DNA from: Pegoplata infirma
Taxonomy: Eukaryota; Arthropoda; Insecta; Diptera; Anthomyiidae
Direction: 5' to 3'
DNA length: 64,000 nt
Assembly (NCBI GenBank): GCA_963921195.1
Contig: OY992536.1
Span: forward strand, 174,600,995 to 174,664,994
In this document: piece by piece, positions 10,759 to 22,106 of the stretch
How the letters are laid out: each line of letters begins with the position of its first letter
How positions within the stretch are numbered: position 1 is the first letter of the stretch
Position numbers and translations under genes: made by a program
The notes under the pieces: generated by a model
Told to the model about the DNA's origin: nothing
Database searches by the model: none
Seen by the model: only the letters and a program-made list of their open reading frames with translations

Positions 10759-11483
10759 AAAATGGAACAAAGAACCATTACAGAGCAATTTTTGTGTGCT
10801 TGTAAACGTAAAAGATGGTATTTTTTTAACTTGTTAGATTAAAATATATCTCAGGATCTCTATTAACTAAAAAATAATATTATAGATAGCATCTAACATT
10901 TTTTATTGCAATTTAACTTTAACCTCTTTTTTCTCATTACCAAATATAAGGCACTTGAACCCCTTGTGCTCTAAACCCCCTCATTTGTAAACGAGAGTTA
11001 TTAACAAAAATCAATAAGGCGTTTGATGAAACCGCGTGTACAATTAAACCGCTTATCACCCCAATTTGGGATTTGCATATGTTGTTAGGTACATTTTGGA
11101 CTATATGTGCAAAAAAATAAAGGAAAATTAGAGATACGCATTTTGAGATATTTGCAAATTAAGGACATTTTTTTAATTTCAATATCCTTTTTACTATGCA
11201 TCCTATCCTTTTTCAAAATTCAATTTTATGTACAGGACATACCCATTATTTTGCGCTTTATTTCGTGATAATCGGATGATGCGTTCCAAAGATACGATCA
11301 TTTAAACATTATGTATTTCTCATAAAATTGTGGCAAAATACCAACTTTGAACAGCGATAAAACGCGAACCATTCACAATTTCGACTAAATAACAAAAACC
11401 GAAATTCAATAAAAATCAGAAGAGTGGATAAATTGAACCACCATCGGCTGGTTGCCTATGCTATTTTAAATGGAACCAGTCTA

Positions 11484-11837
11484 TTAGGGATGAGATTTCC
11501 ATGCAAATGCATGTTTTTTGTCCATAGTTTAAAAACGATATCGACCAATTATCTTTTCGAATCAAAAAATTTGCGTTAAAAAGGCATCGATTTGATTTTG
11601 CATATTTTTGCATATTTTGGTGGATATATATATATTTGCATATTTTGGTTTTAAATTCATATTTGCATATTTTGGTTTTAATTTCATATTTTGTGTATTT
11701 TTCTTACTTTTAAGTGCATATTCTTGCATATTTTGGCATAAATTAGCAAAAACACAAAATGAAATTTGTTTGTTTCAAAAACTATTTTAAATTTTTTTAA
11801 ATTTATTTTGAAAATGAGAAAAATTATTTTTTTTTCT
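11484..11837 (+). mobile_element. GCATATTTTGG-rich repeat, copy 2
   Basis: This is the same sequence as copy 1 from TTAGGGATGAGATTTCC onward, but without the Harbinger-like insertion. It lies in the loop between two long inverted arms. Tandem TTGCATATTTTGG units occupy 11600-11750. Confidence 0.6.
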
Positions 11838-12579
11838 GACTGGTTCCATTTTAAATAGCATAGGCAATCAGCCGATGGTGGTTCAATTTGTCCAAAAATT
11901 AATATATCCATTCTTCTGATTTTTATTGAATTTCGGTTTTTGTTATTTAGTCGAAATTGTGAATGGTTCGCGTTTTATCGCTGTTCAAAGTTGGTATTTT
12001 GCAACAATTTTATGAAAAATACATAATGTTTAAATGATCGTATCTTTGGAACGCATCATCCGATTGTCACGAAATAAAGCGCAAAATAATGGTTATGTCC
12101 TGGTCTTAAAATAGAATTTTGAAAAAGGATAGGATGCTTTGCAAAAAGGATATTGAAATTAAAAAAATGTCCTTAATTTGCAAATATCTCAAAATGCGTA
12201 TCTTTAATTTTCCTATATTTTTTTGCACATATAGCCCTAAATATACTTAACAACATATGCAAATCCCAAATTGGGATGGTAAGCGGTTTAATTGTAAACG
12301 CGGTTTCATGAAACGCCTTATTGATTTTTGTTAATAACTCTCGTTTACAAATGAAAAACAATTTCTGCGCACTAACCGCGAATAATTTTTTTATATGTAT
12401 TTTTGATCGCTAAACTCAAAAATTTCATCAAAAGAACATTTCGCGAATAACTTTTTGTTTAATGAATTTTTTAGCGTTTTTTGGAGGTATTTTGACTATT
12501 TTTCTTATATCTTAAGTTCTGTTTATCTGATTCTCTCGCAATAAAAACCAAATTAAAGACAATCAAAGGTCGAAAAGTG

Positions 12580-13215
12580 TTTTTTTTGTTTTCAAAAATT
12601 TTGGAATCCTTCTTCTTTTAATTTTTTAATAAAACTTTTTTTTATGATTTTTTTTTTTTTTTTTTCATAATTTTTTTTTTATCAATTTTTTTTTCACCAA
12701 GAAATTTTTTTTTTATTTTTTTTATCAATTTTTTTTTTACATCAAAAAATTTTTCTTTTCATCAAAATTCATTGGTGAACAAAAATTTTGGGTTCATTAA
12801 ATTTTTTTAACAAAATTTTGTTATTCGTGAAAAAAATCATTTTTTTTTACCAAAACTACTTTTTCACCAAGTCTAAGTTTTTCGCATAAAAATTTTCCTT
12901 TTGTTTATCACATGTACATAAAACAAGTGAGAGTGGTATATTCTTTGGTGCCGAATCTTTTATACTCTCCAAAATGTAAAAACACTTTTTTGCACATAAT
13001 ATTGCACTCACTTACGAAATGTACAGCTCTTTTGGTTTTTTAATGGGGTCCTCGACTGATATTTTAATTCGTTTTGCATGGAATAGCAAAGTAATATAAC
13101 ATTATTTTTTCTAAAAAAACTTTGCTGTGACAAGTACACCAAAATCTTCCGCAAAATATTATCATGATTTAATGTTTTGGGCAAGAGTACAAAATTCGCA
13201 GGCATTTTTAAATAA
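12580..13215 (+). repeat. T-rich repeat with mini-me-like block, copy 1
   Basis: A region of (TTTTTTTCATCAA)-like T-tracts is followed from about 12860 by a unique-looking block: TTTTCACCAAGTCTAAG, GGTGCCGAATCTTTTATACT, then AATGGGGTCCTCGACTGATA and GGGCAAGAGTACAAAATTCG. The block recurs at 20150-20490 in the same order and orientation, again preceded by T-tracts. ACAAGTGAG..GCCGAATCTTT..ACTCTCCA resembles the first 60 bp of the mini-me elements, so this may be a diverged relative. Confidence 0.6.
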
Positions 13216-13231
13216 AAAGTGTAAAAAAAAC

Positions 13232-13329
13232 AATCATACGCACCCATACACTAAAAAGAAGAGCAATTTTAGTTATGGGTGCGTATGATTTTGGCAGACA
13301 CAGATTTAGAAATTAATCATACGCATCGA
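13232..13329. repeat. Hairpin AATCATACGCACCCATA with third copy
   Basis: AATCATACGCACCCATA (13232-13248) pairs perfectly with TATGGGTGCGTATGATT (13274-13290), a 17-bp stem. A third partial copy, AATCATACGCATCGAT, lies at 13314. Function unknown. From here to 14090 there are only AACAGTTAT-rich, gene-free sequences; the 84-residue ORF at 13451-13705 is lysine-rich low complexity. Confidence 0.65.
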
Positions 13330-14094
13330 TGTACAGTAAGTAAAAAGTGCTTGTAATTAATAATGCAGACATAAACTGGTATAACTTGAGAATGGGTAAA
13401 CTGATTTTAATAAAATTTTTTGCACTTTTATAATAAAAAACCGGCAAAAAATGGGCAAGACTTTAAAAAAGATTTGCAAAAAAACTATTCAATTGATTCA
13501 AAAACGGACTTCACCATTGAAATCAGCATCAAAGACCAAATATAACAGTTATATGTATATTTTTGTTTTAAAAAAAATCATGAAACGAATGTTGTCCAAA
13601 CTTAGTATTTTATATATGAAAAGACTTCTAAAGATGTTCCGTTTTAAAATTTGCAATAACATTTATTTTTTTGATTTTTTCAATAAAAGTAAAAAACAAC
13701 AGTAATTAAAAACTTTTTGATAAACAATCTAAAATAACTTTTATTTTATATATATTTGATTAAATAACTATTATAACAGTTATTTTTAAAAAAATCAATT
13801 AAAGCTTATATCTTTAAATCAATGATTGAAGTATAAGATATCAATAGGATTCTTCTGCATGCGTTTATTGTTGTTTTATTTTAATATCTCGAGTTTTTTA
13901 AAGCTCAAAGAGTTTTTAATAACAGTTATAAAAAACAAAAGTTTTTTATTTCTGTTATTTTGAACAGATATTTATATAAATCATTTCAAACGGTTATTTT
14001 TAATTTTTATTTGAAAAAAAAAATTTCTAACAGTTAAATTTGATTTTTTTTCAATAAATCTCACAACTGTTATGGTCTCTGTTTTTTATAGATA

Positions 14095-14215
14095 TTTTTC
14101 ATTGTGCCCGGACATAGCCCCCACGGACAATACCCCCATAACGGTAATATGGATTATGACCGAACAGATCGCGGTCATAACCCCCATATTTGTTATGGGG
14201 ACTATGCACAAAAAA
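14095..14215. repeat. Cluster of GGTCATAACCCCCAT motifs (left)
   Basis: Repeats of GACATAGCCCCCA, GGATTATGACC, GGTCATAACCCCCAT and TTATGGGGACTATG occur in both orientations within 120 bp. Matching clusters lie at 16330-16374 and 16600-16760, either side of mini-me copy A, so they may be subterminal repeats of one larger element that mini-me A invaded. Confidence 0.5.
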
Positions 14216-14500
14216 AAAATAACTATACTGAAATTAAATAAACACTGTTTTTAATTTAAGAAAACATTTTTTTTTTTGATTTACTTCAACTTATCTTAAT
14301 ATAAGGTGGTTTTACTAACAATTAGAACAAAGAAAATAAACTTGAAGATAGTACATATAAATACTTAAAAAAGCACAATAGTTTGCCATAATTTGTTTTT
14401 TTTTTTTATTAAGTTAAATATTCTTAACATTTATGGCGAATTGATTGCATTTAAGAAAAAAAGGTTTTATTAAAAATTTTTGTTTTACTTAAAAGAAAAA

Positions 14501-15247
14501 AAACAAGTAGAAAAATTAAATTCGACTTGGCCGAATCTATGAATACCCTCCACAATGCACTTTTCAAGTTATAGTAAATTTTCTAGAGTGAAAAATTAAC
14601 ACTAATTTCTGAAAAAAAAAAAAAAAAATTTACTAATTTTTTTTTTGAGTGTAAAATTTTTTTCGAGTGTATTTATTTTTTCTTTTAGTGTAAACTAACT
14701 AATTTTTTAACTAATTTTTGAAAAAAAAAAAATAATTTACTAAATTTTTTTTTTGAGTGTAAAATTTTTTTTGAGTGTAAAATTTTTTTCGAGTGTATTT
14801 TTTTTTTCTTTTAGTGTAAGAATATTTTTGAATGACAAAAATGCGATGTAAAATATGTTTGTGACTTACCAATATTTTTAAAACATGTTTAACGGGTTTT
14901 CAACACGTGAATTTAAGGTGAGGCGAATCTGAAATTTACGGTTTTGCTAATAACTTTTGAACCACTGGACCGATTTGGCTGAAATTTAAAACGAACCGGA
15001 CCTGAAGAACGACAAATATATATGCCACACTTCAGCACCCTCAGAATTGCCGTTCGAAAGTTACCGTGTGTTTTATCTCGTAAATTCCAAAAAAACCCAT
15101 GCCGAAATTCACTCATTTGCTTATAACTTTTGAACCACTGGACCGATTTCGCTGGATTGCAATACCAACCTGACCAGGTAAATGCCCAACATATATGCCA
15201 AACTTCAGGAGCCTCCGTAAAGTCTTTCAAAAGTTAGCGTGTTTTCA

Positions 15248-15281
<34 letters not shown>

Positions 15282-15467
15282 GGACAGACGGACGGACGGA
15301 CGGACGGACGGACGGACGGACGGACGGACATCGCTAGATCGTCTTAAAATCGATCGAGGATCATGAATATATATACTTTATGGGGTCCTAGACCAATATT
15401 TCGAGGTGTTACAAACGGAATGACAAACTTATATATACCCTCTATCACTAGAGTGGAGGGTATAAAA
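14501..15467 (+). mobile_element. mini-me/DINE-1-like element, copy A
   Basis: The copy begins AAACAAGTAGAAAAATTAAA then TTCGACTTGGCCGAATC and TACCCTCCACA. It continues through two diverged units of ATAACTTTTGAACCACTGGA (14950 and 15124), a GACA/GGAC tract (15248-15330), a conserved core (TCGCTAGATCGTCTTAAAAT, ATATATACTTTATGGGGTCC) and a terminal hairpin CCCTCTATCACTAGAGTGGA before GGGTATAAAAA. A TA-rich core next to a GTCY-type microsatellite is the described architecture of the dipteran mini-me/DINE-1 (Helentron) group. No coding sequence. It is uninterrupted and serves as the empty-site reference for copy F. Confidence 0.8.
15248..15330 (+). repeat. GACA/GGAC microsatellite of mini-me A
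   Basis: About seven GACA units are followed by about a dozen GGAC units, a compound tetranucleotide tract at the fixed microsatellite position of the mini-me family. Confidence 0.9.
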
Positions 15468-16329
15468 ATTAAATTGTATGCAAAAAAAAATAAATAAGTA
15501 CTTAACTTACTTAAAAATAGTATAGACATTTTCAAGACCTTAAATTAAATAAGTACTATTCTTTAATTCCAAAACGCATTTTCTTTAATTTAATCAATTT
15601 TTGGTTTAATTTAAGAAAAAAGTAATCTTTATTTTATTGATTTCATTGACCTTATTTAAAGCCATATCTTCATCAGATAAGGAAAGAATTTACATAACTT
15701 AAGGAAAAATACTTTAGGTATTTAGGGGACCCCAACTGGAGAGCCCATGAGACCCTAACTTTAAATCCAAATTTCGATTTTCAAATGCCTATAACTCTGC
15801 AAATACGAAAAAAATTCTGAAGGCATTTTTGTAGTCCTTAACTTGTAGAATATGACTTCCGAAGATCCGAAAGCCTTCCGAGTTATAGTGTTCAAGTTAT
15901 TTCATGATCAAATTTCTCAAGAAATATCTCGAAAACTAAGCAAGATAGAGCGATTCTGGCCAAAATTTTGGATCAAAATCAATAGTGACCCTATAATAAT
16001 GTACGCACATACTTAAAGGCGGACGCCATAATTTGGGACCCCAAGGGTCCTTATATTGGGACTCCATAGGGTCCACAGTTTAAGGAAATTTTTACTTATT
16101 TTAAAAAAATATTTTTCCTCTGTATAAAAACAATTAAACGCATATTAAGTACAATTTTACTTACTTTTAAGATATATTTAAGTAAATGCATTACTATGTT
16201 TTAGAAAAAAATATACTTGGAAGAAGAATTAATATCTTTGGAGACCTCGCACCCCCTTCTTTTTTTTAAATTAAGTTCAACATGCTTTAAAATTGGTAAA
16301 TTTTTTTTCAGTGTGACCACTTTCAAAAC
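15468..16329. other. Non-coding spacer
   Basis: No gene. A GC-richer stretch at 15720-16080 contains repeated GGGACCCC / GGGTCC patches (AGGGGACCCCAACTGG, TTGGGACCCCAAGGGTCC) and phrases such as AAGAAATATCTCGAAAACTA. I cannot assign it to a family. Confidence 0.4.
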
Positions 16330-16374
16330 GGTCATAACACCCATGGGGATTATTTCCCCATGGGTGTTATGACC
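16330..16374. repeat. Perfect 20-bp palindrome GGTCATAACACCCATGGGGA
   Basis: Arms 16330-16349 and 16355-16374 are perfect inverted copies around 5 nt (TTATT). The sequence is the same GGTCATAACNCCCAT motif seen at 14095-14215 and 16600-16760. Confidence 0.85.
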
Positions 16375-16482
16375 CCAGCAGATTTATACGCGTTCCAAAG
16401 TGGAAATAAAGCCATATCAGTTGAAAATTTGGAAAGATATTTCCACGTAAATCCTTATTAATTTATGGAGATTGTAATCCCT

Positions 16483-16502
16483 AAGCCCGGCCGAAGGCCG
16501 GC
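16483..16502. repeat. GC-rich hairpin
   Basis: GCCCGGCC, GAA, GGCCGGC forms a compact GC stem in an AT-rich context. It may be a fragment of a mobile-element end. Confidence 0.5.
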
Positions 16503-16599
16503 TACGCAGAAAACCTTTTATTGTTTAACTATCTTTAAATTAAAAATATACACATACCAGGAACCACTGAACTCAGATCCGTGAAATGTGGATAATGGC

Positions 16600-16760
16600 T
16601 ATTTGTTTTGCGGTCATTATCCCCGTGATTTCTGGGAGTTATGTCCACTTTTTATTGGGATTATGTCCACATTTTTTTCGGTCATAGTCCCCACCACCGT
16701 TATGGGGATTATGACCAAATTCATTTCGGACTTAATCCCCAAACCGGAAATGAATTTGAC
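16600..16760. repeat. Cluster of GGTCATAATCCCC motifs (right)
   Basis: At least five motifs of the type GGTCATTATCCCC, GGGATTATGTCCAC, GGTCATAGTCCCC and GGGGATTATGACC alternate in orientation. Three overlapping ORFs here are shadows of this repeat. Confidence 0.5.
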
Positions 16761-17959
16761 AACAAAATTCCAGAACCACGATTTTGGCCCACTGATGCTA
16801 CTCAACAGTTTGTCAACTTTTGAAATGACTTTGGTAAAAAAAAAATATTTTTGTCTTCAAAATCGGAATTTTTTATAAGCTGTTATCATTAATAAATCAC
16901 GTTAAAAATTTACCTATATCGCAAATGAAATCATAATAAATTATTTTTATTAAAATGCAAAACCCTCTATCTGATCATTTTCATTCATGTACTTTTAATA
17001 TTTTTGAAAAACAAAACCATCTATCTATCATAAAATTCCCAATAGTGCAAAATTTTAAAAACGAATTAGATGTGAGATTCAGTAGTTGATTTAAAAAATA
17101 TTGTAGAATATCGAATTTTAATTACTCTAACAATACGCAAAATAAACTGTTTTTTTGGCTCTCCTGCCCTCGATATGACAAAATCTTTTAAAAATTTCAA
17201 CTCACTGAAACTGACATAAATGTTAAATAAAACCTAATTTTTTTAATTTAGGAAATCTATTAATGCAGTTGTGTAAACAAGAGCTTGAAACATCATAATG
17301 CAATGTCTAAGGATTATCCCTCTGTATCCGTAATTTTTTTGGGGACTAGTTACAGAGTGTTAAATTTGAAAAATGGCAAAAAATGGCTTGAAATAATCCA
17401 TAGTTTTTACTTTTCGCTTGTTTCGTTAACTTGTAATTTTTTTCCATCTTTTTCGTTATGCCGGAAAAGTCAGTATACATAAGAGACTATTTTAGTGTAG
17501 GTTTGATAGATTCTTCATCTTTTGGTAAGAAGTTATAAGACAATTAAGTTTTGAAACCAAAAATGATGTGTTTTTAAATGTTTGCGGTTTTTTAATCAAG
17601 GATATCGGCCTCCTCTATTAAATAAAAAATGTTGAACTAGAGTTTGAAGATGTTATAATTCCTAACATTTTCAAATCAATACCGATGATGTGCCACAAAT
17701 AGTGATGGAGTATCAGCAGCTCAAAGTTCGAAAAAAAAAAATCGTTAGTTTTTTGAAATACCAGTTTTTCGCTAGGCACATTCGCGGTTTCAGTCGAAAA
17801 TTGGCGGACTGTTGCGTAAACCGAGTTTTTTGTTAGTTTACATCACAAAATCAATGGCGGGTTAAAAAAAAATAAATTGCAAAAATTTTATGGCATTTTT
17901 GAAAATTGTGCGAAATTTGCAAATCTGTTTCCTATTTTTTTAGTAGCAATTAATGCATC
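16761..17959. other. Non-coding, no recognisable feature
   Basis: About 1.2 kb of AT-rich sequence without a supported gene, repeat or TIR. The ORF at 17285-17482 has no recognisable domain and I treat it as chance. Confidence 0.5.
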
Positions 17960-18514
17960 CACAGAAAAAATATGGAGGAAACAAATTTGAGTAATCACTT
18001 ATTTAAATTTAAAAACAAAAATTGAGTAATTTTTTAATTGACACAGTTAAAAATTTACTCAAAAATTTTAAAAACAATTTAAGTAAATAATTTAATAAAA
18101 ATTTAATATTTTTTTTAATTTTTTTAATCTCTCATAGTTTTTTGAATTCTCGTTTAGTTTATAGTTTTTTGTTTATGTATATGAAAGTTTGTAATCGTCT
18201 TTATAAAATTTTCCTATGTTTTTGAGACATAAATAGTTTTGGTAAAGTTTGAAAATACACGTTTTTTTGTTTTTTTTTTTGTAAAAAAATTTAAAACTTT
18301 TTTAAATTTAAAAAAAAAAATAAATAGATAAATTTTGAGTAAATTTTTAATTGTGTCAATTAAAAATCTACTCAAATTTTTTTTCACACATTTAATAAAT
18401 TTTTATTATAAATTTACTCAATACTATTAAATCGTTTACTGGTGCAAAATTGAGTAATTTTTTACTCAATAGTACTAAAAATTTACTCAAATATTTTTTT
18501 TATTTTTTTCTGTG
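17960..18514. mobile_element. MITE with CACAGAAAAAA ends
   Basis: The ends are CACAGAAAAAATATGG and TATTTTTTTCTGTG. Inside, TTGAGTAATTTTTAATTG-like blocks are repeated in both orientations (GAGTAATTTTTTAATTG near 18023; GAGTAAATTTTTAATTGTGTC near 18340). No target duplication was resolved. Confidence 0.5.
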
Positions 18515-18522
18515 TCATGTTC

Positions 18523-19014
18523 ACACAAAAAATTATTTGCTAAAAATTTTCAATTAAATCTATTGATCAACAAAATTTAAATGACTCAATCAATGTTTTG
18601 ATTGAAATGTTTGTTATTTTCTTTAACTGTCGAATTACAAATTGTCAACATACCATATTTTTTCGCTTTAAATTATTTGAATGGATTAATTCAAAAATAT
18701 ACAAAATAATCGGGTTTTACTTTTTTTATTGTTTGCAACATATTGGAAAGCAAAAAAGAGAAATTTTTTGACAATTTTGTCATAGGCTTACACTTCATTT
18801 GTTAAATCAATCATTATTTTAGTTGACTTTAAATAAAAAATTTATTAAATTTTTTATTAAAATTGAAAAAATGTTTGATTGAAAAAATTTTCAATCAATC
18901 ACCTACAATTTGATGATTGGTATAACAATTTTCTTAATTGGAGGAATTTCAATCAAAAAATTGATTGAATTCGCGTTTTTGTTGATTGAAATTCGTTTCA
19001 AATTTTTTCTGTGT
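18523..19014. mobile_element. MITE with ACACAAAAAATT ends
   Basis: The ends CACACAAAAAATTATTT and CAAATTTTTTCTGTGT form an imperfect TIR. The body is built of TTGATTGAAATTT / AATTTTCAATCAA repeats in both orientations. It lies immediately right of a MITE with a similar TIR, and both belong to the CACA(C)AGAAAA-ended group seen at 21074, 23011 and 45367. Confidence 0.5.
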
Positions 19015-19221
19015 AACGGGTTGAACCGATTTGCTTTTTGAGTTTTTACTTTACATAAGTGATTGTGAGCGGAATGCGCGATGTTTTTATCTAAATTTAT
19101 TTTGATTTGGCACATCCAAGGCTTTGCACGAAATCGGTTATTTTTTTATTTAACATGATAATGTTTTTAGGCTGGTGTTTAATTTTAAAAAAGTTGCAGA
19201 ACGCCACCTCAGTTTGACTAT

Positions 19222-19444
19222 GGGGCATGTCACAGACTCAATTCCGTTCGGATTTGAAAAAAGTGGTTTACTCGTAAAACGCAAAACGAATTTAATTTTT
19301 TTCGGAATGAAATCACTTTCAAAAACCAAAGTGGAATTGAAATGCATAAAAGTGGTTTCATTCCGAAAAAAACTATTCGCTTTGCGTTTTACGAGTAAAC
19401 CACTTTTTTCAAATCCGAACGGAATTGAGTCTGTGACATGCCCC
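19222..19444. mobile_element. Palindromic MITE (223 bp)
   Basis: GGGGCATGTCACAGACTCAA at the left is perfectly inverted at the right (TTGAGTCTGTGACATGCCCC). The arms extend about 80 bp each, through AAGTGGTTTACTCGTAAAAC on the left and GTTTTACGAGTAAACCACTT on the right. The flanking trinucleotide TAT is repeated (19219-19221, 19445-19447). The two antisense ORFs over this interval are shadows of the palindrome. Any transcript through it would fold into a long hairpin. Confidence 0.8.
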
Positions 19445-19599
19445 TATATAAGCTAACAATTAACGAAAAAGAAAACAAGAATTACTATTTTCATTTTCTT
19501 GAAACCAAAACTTTTAATGACTTGGGTTTGTAACTTGGATTAATATCCATTCAATATCATATTCACCTCGTGGTGAATAAAAACCGTTTTTCACCAGCT

Positions 19600-20490
19600 G
19601 GTGAATAAAAAGTAACATAATTATTTTTCAAAAAAAAAAAAATTTTTCTCATAATTTTTTCTTTTTCAAATCAAATCAAATTTTTATTTTCATAATTTTT
19701 TTTTTTTTTCATCAAACTTTCTTTTTTCATAAATTTTTTTTTTTTCATCAAATTTTTTCATCATTTTTTTTATCAAATTTTTTTTTCATCAATTTTTTTT
19801 TTATAATTTTTTTTTTTCACAATATTTTTTTTTTTTTCATTAATTTTTTTTTCTTCATCAAATTTTTTTTTTCATCAAAATTTTTTTTTCATATTTTTTT
19901 TTTTTTTCATCAAATTTTTTTCATGAAATTTTTTTATCAAATTTTTTATTATCAATTTTTTTTCTCACAAAAATTTTTTTTTTCATATTTTTTTTTTATC
20001 AATTTTTTTAACATCAAAAAATTTTTCTTTTCATCAAAAATAATCATCAAAAACTTTTTTTCATCAAAAATTTTTTTTTTCACCAAAAATTTTGGGTTCA
20101 TTAATTTTTTTTTTTTTCGTGAAAAAAATCATTTTTTTTGGCAAAAACTTCTTTTTCACCAAGTCTAAGCTTTTCGCATAAAAATTTTTCATTTGTTTAT
20201 TAAATGTACATTCTTTGGTGCCGAATCTTTTATACTCTCCAAAATGTAAAAACACTTTTTTTGCACTTATTTTTGCACTCACTTACGAAATGTGCAGCTC
20301 TTTTGGTTTTTTAATGGGGTCCTCGACTGATATTTCAATTTGTTGTGCATGGAATATCAAAGTAGTATAACATTATTTTTTCTTAAAAAACTGTGCTTTG
20401 GCAAGTACAGCCACAACTTCCGCAAAACATTATCATGACTTAATGTTTTGGGCAAGAGTACAAAATTCGCAGGCATTTTTTAAATTAAAG
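19600..20490 (+). repeat. T-rich repeat with mini-me-like block, copy 2
   Basis: About 550 bp of TTTTTTCATCAA-type tracts precede the same block seen at 12860-13215 (TTTTCACCAAGTCTAAG, GCCGAATCTTTTATACTCTC, GGGCAAGAGTACAAAATTCG). ORFs such as 19923-20168 are phenylalanine/lysine low complexity. The T-tract array is unusually long and may be hard to assemble. Confidence 0.6.
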
Positions 20491-20529
20491 CCCACTTGAT
20501 GTGTTACCATAAAATCAGAGGCGGGTTAA

Positions 20530-21510
20530 AAAATGTAGATGGTTAAGATTTTTTGGACCACATTAAATTTTCATTTGAAATTTGAAATGTAGAACACCTC
20601 CCGAAATATAGATCCACTAAAGCAGGGTTTTTGGAAGTGTTGATTCTAAGGGGTTAGGTAAAAAAGATTCTTTGGCACTTTTTATATTTCCCTCAACCAC
20701 TGAAGCCAAAGGGGCATCTCCCAAAATATATATCCACAGGGGCTGGGTTTTTGAAAATATTTATTCTAAGAGGGTAAAAGTAATAAAAAATGTGATTTGG
20801 TACATTTTATATTTCCAAAAAATACTGAAGCTAGAGACTTGAAATTTGAAAAGCAGGTGAACCTCCCGGAACATAGATCAACTAAGGCTGGGTATTTGGA
20901 AATAATTAAAAAACTGTAATTTGATTCTTTTTACCTTAAATAATGGGTCTACTAACTTGAAATTTGGAATGTAGCATCCTCTAAGGGAAAAAATCGCAAA
21001 AAATTACTTTATGTAAATTTGAATTCCAAGCGGGTAAAAAGGGGTTAAAAATTTTATTTTTTACATTTTCATACTCACAGAAAAATATATTTCCAACCGA
21101 ACTTTTCAGTTGCATCAACTCAAAATTCATTTGCTGCTACTATATTCAGCTGTGACAACCGAATTTTATAGTTGTTACAATTAAAAATCAGTTACAAAAA
21201 CTTTTTCAGTTGTGACTACCGATATTCAATTGTGACAACCTATATTTAAGTGTTTCAACCGAATTTCTATTGCATCAACTGATTTTCAGTTGGAAATCGG
21301 TAAATTTGTTTTCTGTGTGTAAATAAGGGTCATAAAGACTTGAAATTAGGAATGTAGGAAACAACAACAGAAAAACATTCTGAAAAAAAGTACTATTTTG
21401 AAAATTCCTAGTCTAAGGGGTAAAATAGAATGGTCCTGGAAACTTGAAATTTGGAATGTAAGATCGTCTAGCGAAAAAAAATTTACAAAATAATAATTTT
21501 TGGAAGTTCT
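20530..21510 (+). repeat. Diverged ~120-bp tandem repeat
   Basis: Units begin near ACTTGAAATTTGGAATGTAG, pass CTCCCGAAATATAGATCCAC and TTCTAAGGGGTTA, and end CTTTTTATATTTCC. They start at about 20570, 20700, 20830 and 20945, and resume at about 21335 and 21440 after a small MITE. Units are strongly diverged. Confidence 0.6.
21074..21319. mobile_element. Small MITE of CAACCGAATTTTCAGTTG repeats
   Basis: The ends are CTCACAGAAAAATA and TTTGTTTTCTGTGTG. Nearly the whole body is alternating CAACCGAATTTT and TTCAGTTGTGAC motifs in both orientations. It interrupts the tandem repeat at 20530-21510. The same motif set ends the element at 45367-46700. Confidence 0.6.
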
Positions 21511-22106
21511 GACATATCGGAAAATAGTTCCGACAGGACAAAATGTGCAAAATCATTTTGTTGCTTTTGGTTGATAAAGCAAGCTAAATATCCTCAAGCT
21601 CTCCAGAACCTAATTAGGCTCTTTTTCCCCTATCTCGAAAACCATGCAAATAATTGCGAAACGTTACTAAACGGAGCAACAAAAACCTTATTGAATACCC
21701 TAATATGTTACACATGTTATATTTGTAAATTACATACACATTAACATTTGGCCTTAAACACAACATTATTTTAATAATATTTATGAACAATAAAATACTT
21801 ATAAATTAAAAATAAAATTTTCCGCTTAATTAATTTTAATATTATTTGCAATAAAAAATTATAACCGCAAATGTCGGATAAACAATTAATAATAATGTCA
21901 TGTAAGGTAAAAATGTCGTGTGAATTTTAACACAACCCAGAAACGTAAACACATAATGGCCAACAGAACAACAATACAAAAACATACCAATATACAACAT
22001 TAAGGTTTTTATAAAAGTATTATTATTATATAGGTGAACTTATACTGTCTGTTCCAAAGATGCAAAAAATGTTGGAACATTGTTTTACAATTGGCACTGG
22101 AAATAG
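21511..22106. other. Non-coding, no recognisable feature
   Basis: AT-rich sequence with no supported gene or repeat. Confidence 0.5.

Larger units (their letters stand above)
9135..10980. mobile_element. DNA transposon relic with 7-bp TSD, AGCACAAGGGGT motifs
   Basis: The termini form an imperfect 29-bp inverted repeat with GCACAAGGGGTTCAAGTG perfect in its inner part. TCATTTG is duplicated at 9128-9134 and 10981-10987, and the intact arm at 12340-12360 (as complement) supplies the empty site. The motif GCACAAGGGG recurs inside at about 9315, inverted at about 9340 (forming a hairpin) and at about 10302. Repeated subterminal motifs of this kind often bind transposase. Two direct copies of a coding tail lie at 10054-10194 and 10618-10758. 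Superfamily unassigned: 7-bp duplications are uncommon. Confidence 0.7.
7670..12570. repeat. Compound long inverted-repeat block
   Basis: Unit U reads roughly ATCGCTAAACTCAAAAATTT, then TTCGCGAATA, then TTTTTAGCGTT, then TATTTTGACTATTTTTCTTA and ATCTTAAGTTCTGTTTATCTG. It occurs at 7670-7850, again diverged at 7880-8000, inverted at 8690-8870 and 8880-9110, and directly at 12380-12570. Separately, 10988-11480 and 11838-12355 are inverted copies of each other with edge GTAAACGAGAGTTATTAACA. The whole block therefore folds at two scales. A 1.85 kb element (9135-10980) has split one arm and a GCATATTTTGG repeat occupies the loop. No coding capacity is seen in the arms. Confidence 0.65.

Noticed and set aside
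19600..20160. CRISPR-like or satellite array
   Set aside because: The units are irregular T-tracts joined by CATCAA, with no fixed period or spacers. Simple-sequence decay explains them.
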